Positions 1 through 5,776 of a stretch of DNA of 10,244 nucleotides are shown one piece after another (positions within the stretch are counted from its first letter, which is position 1; each line of letters opens with the position of its first letter). The notes beneath the pieces are model-generated. The model was not told the DNA's origin. It was given only the letters and a program-made list of their open reading frames with translations, and did not search any database. The DNA lies in NCBI GenBank assembly GCA_050251555.1, contig JBFWMN010000061.1:1-10244 (forward strand), given 5' to 3'. The stretch comes from UBA2137 sp050251555 (GTDB taxonomy: Bacteria > Pseudomonadota > Alphaproteobacteria > Micavibrionales > Micavibrionaceae). A program made the translations under genes and the position numbers.

Positions 1-2
1 GG

Positions 3-698
3 GCGGCAATACTTGCCTCAGCTAACCCTGTTGAGCTTAAGCCCCAATGTGATTTGCCTGTCACAAATGCACGAGGGTTCCCCTATGATTCGCGTTGCCA
101 CGGCTTTGGCTTTATGGATAGCCACCTTACCCGCACGGCGCTCAATCGCTATAATTACATCGATGCGACCCCCGATGTCGAAATGCATCAGATTATGGCG
201 GGAAGCGAAGTCGGTAACCGTGCCACATTTGAAGTCACGCAAGACATGATTACAGGTTCGGTTCTTGGTGAAATTACTGTCACAAGACCGCCCAGCGACA
301 CATTCGATTATTTCTTTATGCGCGGGGTCGAGATCACATCACCCTCAGGCACAAAATATGTGATGGGGCTGCATAATTCGTTTCGCAGGTCGCCCGACGG
401 TCAGATGAAACTGTTTTTCAGAACGCCCGGATTTTTGGGCGAAGATGCGGTTGGCACATGGACAGTCGAGGTCAATCACTCTGCCAAAATTCTGGATTCG
501 GAAATGGTTGTTTACGGATCAAACCGTGGTGGTATGACCGATAGAATGCTGGGATTTGTGAGAAACTGGCGCAACAATCATGATGAAGATGCGCGTCGGG
601 ACGCGATCTATTCGCGCCGTGCTATCTGGAGCGGGGTGACATATTCCGAACAGACGCCTCAAACCGATCGACCTTTATATAGAGAGGTCACTCCCTGA
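3..698 (+). CDS. Subtilisin/kexin-like serine protease, C-terminal part with P/Homo B domain (5' truncated by window)
   Basis: The frame is open from the first base of the window, so this is the last 231 residues of a longer protein; a TTG at 54 is internal, not a real start. Visible residues 1-45 look like the end of an S8 (subtilase/kexin) catalytic domain: an ILASANP helix segment, then TNARG and HGFGFMD, the counterpart of the family's 'N..G...S..yGFGlvDA' stretch. The catalytic Asp, His and Ser would lie upstream, outside the window. Residues about 75-173 fit the proprotein convertase P domain (jelly-roll): RGVEITSPSGTKYVM (107-121), FLGEDAVGTWTVEV (144-157) and a closing VVYGS. About 58 polar residues follow with no recognised motif. 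Family knowledge: the P domain stabilises or completes folding of the protease, and bacterial members are usually secreted. Family call is fairly firm; substrate unknown. A bidirectional hairpin follows 13 bases after the stop. Confidence 0.78.
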   Translation, partial: AAILASANPVELKPQCDLPVTNARGFPYDSRCHGFGFMDSHLTRTALNRYNYIDATPDVEMHQIMAGSEVGNRATFEVTQDMITGSVLGEITVTRPPSDTFDYFFMRGVEITSPSGTKYVMGLHNSFRRSPDGQMKLFFRTPGFLGEDAVGTWTVEVNHSAKILDSEMVVYGSNRGGMTDRMLGFVRNWRNNHDEDARRDAIYSRRAIWSGVTYSEQTPQTDRPLYREVTP

Positions 699-710
699 GT
701 TTAAGGCATA

Positions 711-741
711 AAAAACCCCGCATGTTCTGCGGGGCTTTTTT
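711..741. terminator. Bidirectional rho-independent terminator
   Basis: A 7-bp perfect stem CCCCGCA (716-722) / TGCGGGG (728-734) with a 5-nt loop, flanked by A-run on the left and T-run on the right. It sits between the converging ends of the protease gene (stop at 698) and the minus-strand gene ending at 762. Because A and T runs are on both sides it can end transcription from both directions. Confidence 0.9.
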
Positions 742-761
742 TAAATTTCTTCTGATGATCC

Positions 762-2192
762 TTAGTTGGCAGAGGGTGCAGCCATGCCTGCCACGCGGTC
801 GCGGAAAGGATTGGCAATGACGGGTATGAAATCTCCTAGTGTGGTGTCAGCACCGCCATTAATGGCATCTTGCGCATAAGGTGTTGCGCCATCCACACCG
901 TTTGTGGCGATGGATACAGCCTCGCCGCTCAGAACGGGAGTGGAAGGTGAGACATCACATGTCAGGCCCATGCGGGGTTTCAGGAAGCCCGCAATACGGT
1001 CAAATGTTGCTGTGCAACGAGCTGCCAAATTGGGTCTGGTGACAGGGGCAGCCTCAACTGGTGCAGCCACACGGGGTGCGCCTGCGGCTTCGCCTGAAGT
1101 TGTGTCGCCCGTGCCTGTTGTCGTTGTTGTGTCCGCTGTTGAGGTCGGGTGCAGCGAGGACGGTGAAACAGGGTTTTGCATGGCGGTGTCATAGACGCCG
1201 ATATTTTTCAGATATTGCAGGTCGTTGGCGGCCTGAATGGCACCGGGACCTGTTCCTTGTGCGGCTTGCTCATACATTTCGATAGCGCGGACAACATCCT
1301 CTTGTGTGCCGCCTGAACGGTAAAGCTGCAGGGCCTCGTCCTTCAATTGTTGTGTTTCTGTAACGCCAAGACGCGGTGCTTCGGGTGCGGGGGCTGCATG
1401 CGCTGGTGTGACATCATGTGCCGGTGCTGCGGAAGGGGCAACAGGTGTTTCTGTTGTCACGACTGCGGCATGCGGATCAACAACCGGAACTTCTACAGGT
1501 GCTGCGGCAGAAGCGGCAACCTTTGCGGCAGGGGCTACGGCAGCGGCTTGTGCAACTGTTTCCGCATTCACTTTGGCAAAGCCCAGCATGTTTTTCAGAT
1601 CATCGAAGGACGGGCTGCCCATCAATTCGTGGATCGAGCCCCCGATCAGACCGCCGACAGAACCGAACAGAGCCGATTTTCCGACGGCTTTCCAGTCGTC
1701 TTTGGACATCAGAGGCGGGCGGTTTTCGGTGTCTTCGGATGTGTAGCGTCTCCAGGCATTCTTCGTGAAGCGTGTCGCCAGTTTGACTGTTGCGCTGGCA
1801 GCCGAAGCTGCGCCTGCCGCAATGGCAATAGAACCTGCAGCGCCGATACCGACGGCAGCGGCACCTGACAGGAAGGCTGTTTTGGCGGCAAAAGTTGCAA
1901 CGGATGTGGCTGCCATTTTCGCGGCATTGCGACGGCGTGCGCTGTTGACATCATAATCTTCGCTGTCTTTGGCCCAAGAATTGGGGTTTACGATCGCAGC
2001 GCCGGTTCTGCCCAGTTCCTGAGCGGAAGCGGTGATCAAGCCGCCAACGGCCTTTACATTAAAGAGTTTGGACCAGCGGCTTTTGGGCTTGGAAGGTTCA
2101 ATAACCGTGCCTTCGTCGGCGAAAGGATATGTCGGGCCTGAAACGATTGCGCCGCCATCCATGTCGTTATCTCTACCGAAAAATTTCAACAT
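762..2192 (-). CDS. Unrecognised Ala-rich protein with hydrophobic glycine-zipper block and Sel1/TPR-like unit
   Basis: 476 aa, function not recognised. Start set at 2192 because AGAAGGTGG lies about 5 nt before it; an in-frame ATG at 2216 has no Shine-Dalgarno-like sequence. Order: polar N-terminus (1-45); basic stretch RRR at 86-88; a long Ala/Gly-rich hydrophobic block (about 94-140) ending in basic residues; a second short glycine-zipper segment GSVGGLIGGS (177-186); an Ala/Pro/Val linker (about 210-275); a helical unit around 279-335 (LKDEALQLYRSGG ... AIEMYEQAAQ) that resembles one Sel1/TPR repeat; a Thr/Ser/Gly linker (about 345-390) with a TTTTTG run; and a C-terminal part with the only two cysteines (393, 412). 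No signal peptide is obvious. The hydrophobic blocks suggest membrane association, which is inference. Codon use resembles the neighbouring left-hand genes. It is divergent from the Gly-rich secreted-protein gene and has a CtrA box in its upstream region. Confidence 0.72.
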   Translation of the reverse strand: MLKFFGRDNDMDGGAIVSGPTYPFADEGTVIEPSKPKSRWSKLFNVKAVGGLITASAQELGRTGAAIVNPNSWAKDSEDYDVNSARRRNAAKMAATSVATFAAKTAFLSGAAAVGIGAAGSIAIAAGAASAASATVKLATRFTKNAWRRYTSEDTENRPPLMSKDDWKAVGKSALFGSVGGLIGGSIHELMGSPSFDDLKNMLGFAKVNAETVAQAAAVAPAAKVAASAAAPVEVPVVDPHAAVVTTETPVAPSAAPAHDVTPAHAAPAPEAPRLGVTETQQLKDEALQLYRSGGTQEDVVRAIEMYEQAAQGTGPGAIQAANDLQYLKNIGVYDTAMQNPVSPSSLHPTSTADTTTTTGTGDTTSGEAAGAPRVAAPVEAAPVTRPNLAARCTATFDRIAGFLKPRMGLTCDVSPSTPVLSGEAVSIATNGVDGATPYAQDAINGGADTTLGDFIPVIANPFRDRVAGMAAPSAN

Positions 2193-2261
2193 ATTACCCA
2201 CCTTCTCAAGATACATTTGCCGTCTGTTGAGTGAATGGAACGCTTTATATATAGAAAACGT

Positions 2262-2271
2262 TCACGCGTGA
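2262..2271. promoter_or_regulatory. 10-bp palindrome TCACGCGTGA upstream of minus-strand gene
   Basis: A perfect 10-bp palindrome located just upstream of a TATATATAAA stretch (minus strand, 2253-2244) that could be the -10 of the gene starting at 2192. The position would put it in the spacer of that promoter, as an operator often is. The binding protein is unknown and no good -35 is visible, so the regulatory role is inference. Confidence 0.35.
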
Positions 2272-2280
2272 CATAAATTC

Positions 2281-2295
2281 TTAACCATTGGTTAA
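2281..2295. promoter_or_regulatory. Perfect, palindromic CtrA box (TTAA-N7-TTAA)
   Basis: TTAACCATTGGTTAA matches the CtrA consensus TTAA-N7-TTAA exactly and is itself an inverted repeat (TTAACC/GGTTAA around ATT). CtrA is the alphaproteobacterial cell-cycle response regulator. The box centre is about 50 bases upstream of a likely minus-strand start near 2238, and about 105 bases upstream of the plus-strand start near 2395. By distance it fits control of the 762-2192 gene better, though both divergent genes could be affected. The match is seen directly; the regulator's presence is inferred. Confidence 0.6.
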
Positions 2296-2358
2296 TGCGC
2301 GCTATTATTACGTGAATATGAAAAATTATGCAAACAAAAAATTTCCATAATTTTTTTG

Positions 2359-2388
2359 TTGACTCTGAAAACGAGTTGAATGTATAAA
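2359..2388 (+). promoter_or_regulatory. Sigma-70-type promoter for the Gly-rich secreted protein
   Basis: TTGACT (2359-2364), 18-nt spacer, TATAAA (2383-2388) preceded by TG. This leaves a leader of about 50 nt before the ATG at 2448, which is preceded by an AGAGGGAAGGGA purine-rich ribosome binding region. The -35 overlaps a GACTC (GANTC) sequence at 2361-2365. Confidence 0.65.
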
Positions 2389-2447
2389 CATCGACACTTA
2401 GGAATTTTACGCTTTTTTAACTTTTATAGAGGGAAGGGAATTCTCAA

Positions 2448-3248
2448 ATGGTTAAATCTACACTCGTTAAGCTCGGTGGCACAGCAGCAGGCATGGTATT
2501 TGCCCTCGCATTTGCTACTTCTGCTCAAGCTCAAGATACAGGTTGTACAGGCCCAGGTTGTGGCGGCCCTATCGATGGTACACCTGGCACACCCACAACA
2601 CCGACACCTGTTGATCCAACTAACCCCGGTACAACAATCAATATCGGCCCGATCCAAGGTGGTCAGGGTGGCCAAGGTGGCCAAGGTGGCCAAGGCGGTG
2701 CTGGTGGTAACGGAACCGGTGGTTCTGTAGATAACAGCGGCAACAATGTTGGCGGACAAGGTGGTTCAGTCTCCAATACAGGCAACACATCTCTGACATG
2801 GCGCGACCGCATGCAATTCTACGGCAACACAGCCGCAGCAGGTATGCCGAGCGGTAGCTGCACAACAACAACACGTGGTTTCGGTGTTTGGGTTGCCAAT
2901 ATGTCCGGTAACACACGCTACAATGAAGAGCTTTGTAATGCACAGCGTCAAACAGTTGTTTGCCAAACAGCTTTGTCATCCCCTGATGACACAGTGCGTG
3001 CTTCAGCCGTTATGGACAGACGTTGTGGCCTGACAGAAGGCGTTGAAACAATCCGCGGCAACCTTGCCAGCGGCGCTGCCAACGGCAACAACGGCACAAT
3101 GGGTCTGGTCTTTGGTGTTCAGGCAGCTCCTGCACCTGCTCCTGCACCCGCCCCCGCCCCTGTTGCAGCAGCCCCTGCTGAGCCGGTTGTCTATCAAGAA
3201 TCAGGTCGTGTAGAGGCTCCTGCTCCTGCATACCGCGGCGGTCAATAA
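2448..3248 (+). CDS. Secreted Gly-rich, six-cysteine protein of unknown function
   Basis: 266 aa. Residues 1-28 are a clear Sec signal peptide: KSTLVK, a hydrophobic core, then TSAQAQ with likely cleavage after AQA or AQAQ. The mature protein starts with a Cys/Gly/Pro/Thr-rich stretch (C33, C38; many Thr-Pro pairs to about residue 62), then a Gly-Gly-Gln repeat tract (71-83) and Gly/Asn/Ser-rich sequence to about 113. A more normal globular part (about 115-224) begins SLTWRDRMQFYGNTAAAG and carries C138, C163, C172 and C193. A C-terminal Ala-Pro tract (227-238) precedes a polar tail ending YRGGQ. An even number of cysteines (six) suggests disulfides in the periplasm or outside the cell. The layout fits a wall- or surface-spanning protein with flexible linkers, but no family was recognised. 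Thr codons are overwhelmingly ACA, suggesting strong codon preference or high expression. It has its own promoter and terminator. Confidence 0.82.
   Translation: MVKSTLVKLGGTAAGMVFALAFATSAQAQDTGCTGPGCGGPIDGTPGTPTTPTPVDPTNPGTTINIGPIQGGQGGQGGQGGQGGAGGNGTGGSVDNSGNNVGGQGGSVSNTGNTSLTWRDRMQFYGNTAAAGMPSGSCTTTTRGFGVWVANMSGNTRYNEELCNAQRQTVVCQTALSSPDDTVRASAVMDRRCGLTEGVETIRGNLASGAANGNNGTMGLVFGVQAAPAPAPAPAPAPVAAAPAEPVVYQESGRVEAPAPAYRGGQ
2658..2693 (+). repeat. In-gene 9-bp tandem repeat encoding Gly-Gly-Gln
   Basis: Four consecutive 9-bp units, one GGTGGTCAG followed by three identical GGTGGCCAA copies, then a degenerate unit. It encodes the GGQ tract of the secreted protein. Identical copies at DNA level suggest recent expansion and possible copy-number variation between strains. 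Confidence 0.8.
3126..3161 (+). repeat. In-gene Ala-Pro dipeptide repeat
   Basis: Six Ala-Pro codon pairs (GCT/GCA/GCC with CCT/CCC) near the 3' end of the secreted-protein gene. Such (AP)n stretches form stiff extended linkers. Third positions vary, so it is older or more selected than the GGQ repeat. Confidence 0.75.
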
Positions 3249-3275
3249 GACTTGCAAAATTAAGAGTTTGAAGCG

Positions 3276-3302
3276 AAAAAGCCGGGTTACCCCGGCTTTT
3301 TT
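3276..3302 (+). terminator. Rho-independent terminator after the secreted-protein gene
   Basis: Stem GCCGGG (3281-3286) / CCCGGC (3291-3296) with a TTAC loop, extended by A-run/T-run pairing and followed by TTTTTT. It lies 28 nt past the stop at 3248 and separates this gene from the L,D-transpeptidase-like gene. Confidence 0.9.
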
Positions 3303-3323
3303 CTTGTCTGATACAAGAAGAAC

Positions 3324-3352
3324 TTGACGTAAAACAAATAGTTATGTAAATA
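3324..3352 (+). promoter_or_regulatory. Possible promoter of the L,D-transpeptidase-like gene
   Basis: TTGACG (3324-3329), 17-nt spacer, TAAATA (3347-3352). The -35 is good and the -10 is poor. The start codon at 3363 follows closely, so the leader would be only a few nucleotides and translation may be nearly leaderless. Confidence 0.35.
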
Positions 3353-3362
3353 TATTGGCGCA

Positions 3363-4124
3363 ATGATGAAAAGTTTGTCTGAAACATTGATGGCTGTGGC
3401 TTTGGCAGGAAATGCGCTGACTTTTCCTACCGTGACCTATGCCCAGACGGCACAGCCCGTATCGGGTGCCCAGAGCAGCGTATCCGTACAGGCGGGTTTT
3501 CCAGCCAATATGTCTGCACAAGCACGCTTTATGGCTGAGTATATTCTGCAGGGTCAAGGCGAACGTCATTTCGTGATGATTGATAAGGCCAATGCCCGCA
3601 TGTTTGTTTTTGAAAACGGGCGCGTCATTGATGAAGGCCCCGTCTTATTGGGTAAGAATAAAGGGGACACGCGTCCTGTGGCAGATTATGCCGTTCCCGC
3701 CGGTCAGTTCCGCGCCAGATTACTTCAGGGTAGAGAATTGGAGCGCGAAGGCTATCGTCGCGGTCAGTTTATCGAATTTCAATGCGGCCCCGCACGCGGA
3801 GGCGGAACCCTATGTGCCGGTCTGCATGCGGTCTGGCTGGGGAACCCGTCCGACCGTCGTCTTGAACGATTGGCCTCGCCAACTATTGAAGATAACAACA
3901 TCTCGCATTCTTGCGTGAATGCTGAAAATGGTGACTTTGACAGCGCGTGGAATGTTTTGACCAACCCGCACAATGTGAACCGTGAGGGCCGTACGCCCTA
4001 TATTTATATCCTCCCCGAAGAAGACACGTCCATTGCGGGAACGGCAGAATTCTTCCATATTCCGCAAAGCTATATGAACGGCTATTCAGGGCAAGCCCCT
4101 GTTTTATCAGCGGAAATACGTTAA
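3363..4124 (+). CDS. L,D-transpeptidase-like (YkuD family) exported protein
   Basis: 253 aa. Residues 1-28 form a signal peptide (hydrophobic core, then VTYAQ with likely cleavage after YAQ or just before it). The domain at about 68-216 resembles YkuD: HFVMIDKANARMFVFENGRVID and VLLGKNKGDTRPVADYAVPAGQF match the family's 'vvd...rlyvy.nG....pv..Gk....TP.G.f' layout. The catalytic centre would be H155 (LHAVW) and the segment ISHSCVNA with H182, C184 and N186, comparable to 'RvSyGCINVp' in the family. The residue before the catalytic Cys is Ser instead of the near-universal Gly. Known role of the family: cross-linking peptidoglycan stem peptides (or attaching proteins to them) in the periplasm through a Cys acyl-enzyme. 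Two ATGs sit side by side (3363, 3366); no clear Shine-Dalgarno. Two extra cysteines (C141, C151) could pair. No terminator follows. Could also be a divergent, inactive or differently specialised member. Confidence 0.75.
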   Translation: MMKSLSETLMAVALAGNALTFPTVTYAQTAQPVSGAQSSVSVQAGFPANMSAQARFMAEYILQGQGERHFVMIDKANARMFVFENGRVIDEGPVLLGKNKGDTRPVADYAVPAGQFRARLLQGRELEREGYRRGQFIEFQCGPARGGGTLCAGLHAVWLGNPSDRRLERLASPTIEDNNISHSCVNAENGDFDSAWNVLTNPHNVNREGRTPYIYILPEEDTSIAGTAEFFHIPQSYMNGYSGQAPVLSAEIR

Positions 4125-4137
4125 TCCATAAAATTAT

Positions 4138-4166
4138 TTGACATAATATTAAAAAAACATTAACAT
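4138..4166 (+). promoter_or_regulatory. Sigma-70-type promoter of the lipoprotein gene
   Basis: TTGACA (4138-4143, perfect -35), 17-nt spacer, TAACAT (4161-4166). It lies 14 bases past the stop of the transpeptidase-like gene and about 35 bases before the lipoprotein ATG. The spacer and -10 overlap a CtrA-like box. Confidence 0.6.
4149..4163. promoter_or_regulatory. CtrA-like box overlapping promoter spacer and -10
   Basis: TTAA, seven bases (AAAAACA), TTAAC: an exact match to TTAA-N7-TTAAC. It covers the spacer and first bases of the -10 of the lipoprotein promoter, a position more typical of repression than activation. The region is very AT-rich, so a chance match is possible. Confidence 0.45.
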
Positions 4167-4199
4167 TCTTAAAATCAATTTTTGGATGTGGAGACGACT

Positions 4200-4727
4200 A
4201 TGAAATCACCTCTCAAACTGGCACCGGCCCTTCTTCTTGCTGCGACACCTCTGGGTGGTTGCGCGATTACGCCTCCGGTGCGCTATGCCGATCCTGTCGT
4301 GCAGTCCAACTGTGATGTGACCCGAACAGCGACGCAAGGCCGCCAAAGCTATGACATCGTGGTCGACTTCGATACACCTTGTGCCGAAGCCCTTAAATTT
4401 TCAGCACTTCTGTCTTCCGAAAGAAACAATATGGGTGCCATGATTGCGGCGGCCCAAATGCGCATTTACCGCGAGGCAGACCCTGCATTTGCTGATGCTG
4501 TTATGATCGAGCTGGTCAAACGCATCCCTGATGCCGAAACCATCATTCAGATCGGCGAAAACAATTTGTCAGCCCTGTCCGCTAACCGCCAAAATGAAGT
4601 GCAAGGCTATGCCAACGATAATATCAAAGGTGTCTTTGTCTATAATGGCGATACCAGCACGACAACTTACGTCTTGCCCGAAAGCGGTTCGGAAACGCCC
4701 CAAGTCAGTGTGCCCAACCCGCAATAA
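4200..4727 (+). CDS. Small lipoprotein of unknown function
   Basis: 175 aa. The ATG at 4200 is chosen because GGAG lies 6 nt before it and the protein then begins with a textbook lipoprotein signal: K3-free polar start, hydrophobic ALLLAAT, lipobox LGGC with the acylated Cys at residue 21. A TTG at 4182 would extend it by six residues but lacks this ribosome binding site. After the Cys comes a Pro-rich stretch, then a mixed domain containing SYDIVVDFDTPCAEALKF and an amphipathic region (AMIAAAQMRIYREADPAFADAVMIELVKRI, read as a helical segment around residues 85-115). The tail is Ser/Thr/Pro-rich. Two further cysteines (in NCDV and TPCAE) may pair. It should be anchored to a membrane facing the periplasm. 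No family recognised. It has its own promoter and terminator. Confidence 0.78.
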   Translation: MKSPLKLAPALLLAATPLGGCAITPPVRYADPVVQSNCDVTRTATQGRQSYDIVVDFDTPCAEALKFSALLSSERNNMGAMIAAAQMRIYREADPAFADAVMIELVKRIPDAETIIQIGENNLSALSANRQNEVQGYANDNIKGVFVYNGDTSTTTYVLPESGSETPQVSVPNPQ

Positions 4728-4753
4728 GAATTTTTTGACGACACTCCTCCTTT

Positions 4754-4791
4754 AAAAAAAGCTGTCCGATGTTATGGGGCAGCTTTTTTTT
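4754..4791 (+). terminator. Rho-independent terminator just upstream of the CDF gene
   Basis: A-run (4754-4760), stem GCTGTCC (4761-4767) / GGGGCAGC right arm (4777-4783, with one G-T pair), loop of 9 nt, then eight T (4784-4791). A/T runs extend the stem to about 14 bp. It ends the lipoprotein transcript, but the metal-exporter reading frame is open right through its right arm and begins within 1-28 bases of the T-run. Confidence 0.85.
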
Positions 4792-4818
4792 ATGAGCCGA
4801 TCGCGCTATAAGCGGGAC

Positions 4819-5742
4819 ATGGGACATGAACACCACCATCATAACCACAGCCACGATCATGCGCATTCACACGCCCCCAAAGTGACGGGCGACAATAAAT
4901 CGCGTGTCGGTTTTGTGCTGCTTTTAACGCTGACTTTCATGCTGGTCGAAGTGGTGGGCGGTTGGCTGTCCGGCTCGCTGGCGTTGCTTGCCGATGCGGG
5001 GCATATGTTGACCGATGCGGCGGCGCTGGCCCTGTCGTGGTTTGCTTTTTACATGTCCGAGCGCCCTTCGGACGCCAAACGCTCTTACGGGTATCACCGC
5101 GCACAAATTTTGGCGGCTTTCTTAAATGCGCTGGCTCTTTTTGCCATTGGTCTCTGGATTGTGGTTGAGGCAATCGGGCGATTCTTATCCCCGCAGCCCG
5201 TGATGGGGTCGCTGCTGCTCGGTGTCGCCTTTGTCGGCTTACTGGTCAATATCGCGGGTTTCTGGATTTTGTCACGTGGCGACAAAGGTAATCTCAATAT
5301 GAAAGGGGCCAGTCTTCATATTGTCGGCGATATGCTGGGGTCTGTGGCGGCGATTATTGCGGGTCTGGTAATTTTAAAAACGGGCTGGATGCCGATTGAT
5401 CCGATTCTCTCGGTGTTTGTGGCGGTACTTGTGTTGCGCTCTGCCTGGGCATTGCTTGCCAATTCCACGCATATCCTGCTGGAAGGGACGCCCGAAGGGC
5501 TGGATGCGGCGCGTATCGGTGCGGCGCTTTCCCACCTGCCGCACGTCAAAGACATTCACCATGTTCATGCGTGGTGTCTGACAGATGAAAAGCCGATGGT
5601 TACATTGCATGCCGTTTTAGAAGAAGGGGCCGACCATACCGAGGCTCTGTCAAAAATGCAGGCTTTGCTGAAGAAAAAATTCAATGTGGCCCACGCGACC
5701 ATCCAGATCGAAAAGGATGGCGGTGTCTGTCACGAGAATTAA
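4819..5742 (+). CDS. czcD: Cation diffusion facilitator (CzcD/ZitB-like) zinc/divalent metal exporter
   Basis: 307 aa from the ATG at 4819, giving the usual CDF length and the typical MGHEHHHH start; ATGs at 4792 and 4774 are in frame but lie against or inside the terminator hairpin. Residues 2-18 are His-rich, a cytosolic metal-binding segment. Six membrane segments follow between about residues 30 and 217. Metal-site motifs are intact: H62-x3-D66 in TM2 (ADAGHMLTDAA) and H167-x3-D171 in TM5 (SLHIVGDMLGS). The cytosolic C-terminal domain (about 220-300) carries HHVHAW and ends in CH. Family role: proton-driven export of Zn2+ (also Cd2+ or Co2+ in some members) from cytoplasm to periplasm. 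The family is clear; the exact metal and the symbol are by similarity. No promoter is visible between the upstream terminator and the start, so expression may depend on read-through or an unseen element. It converges with the GIY-YIG gene, 34 bases apart. Confidence 0.92.
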   Translation: MGHEHHHHNHSHDHAHSHAPKVTGDNKSRVGFVLLLTLTFMLVEVVGGWLSGSLALLADAGHMLTDAAALALSWFAFYMSERPSDAKRSYGYHRAQILAAFLNALALFAIGLWIVVEAIGRFLSPQPVMGSLLLGVAFVGLLVNIAGFWILSRGDKGNLNMKGASLHIVGDMLGSVAAIIAGLVILKTGWMPIDPILSVFVAVLVLRSAWALLANSTHILLEGTPEGLDAARIGAALSHLPHVKDIHHVHAWCLTDEKPMVTLHAVLEEGADHTEALSKMQALLKKKFNVAHATIQIEKDGGVCHEN

Positions 5743-5776
5743 AACGGACGCTCTGGTTTTATTTCAGTAGAAAAAT

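Noticed and set aside
904..1956. Several plus-strand open frames of 60-170 aa opposite the Ala-rich gene
   Set aside because: They mirror the GC-rich codons of the 476-aa minus-strand gene, give Cys/Arg/Ala-rich low-complexity products and have no start signals. The minus-strand gene has a good ribosome binding site, terminator and sensible domains.
2658..2693. Short regular repeat considered as a CRISPR-like array
   Set aside because: Units are 9 bp with no spacers and lie in frame inside a coding region as Gly-Gly-Gln codons.
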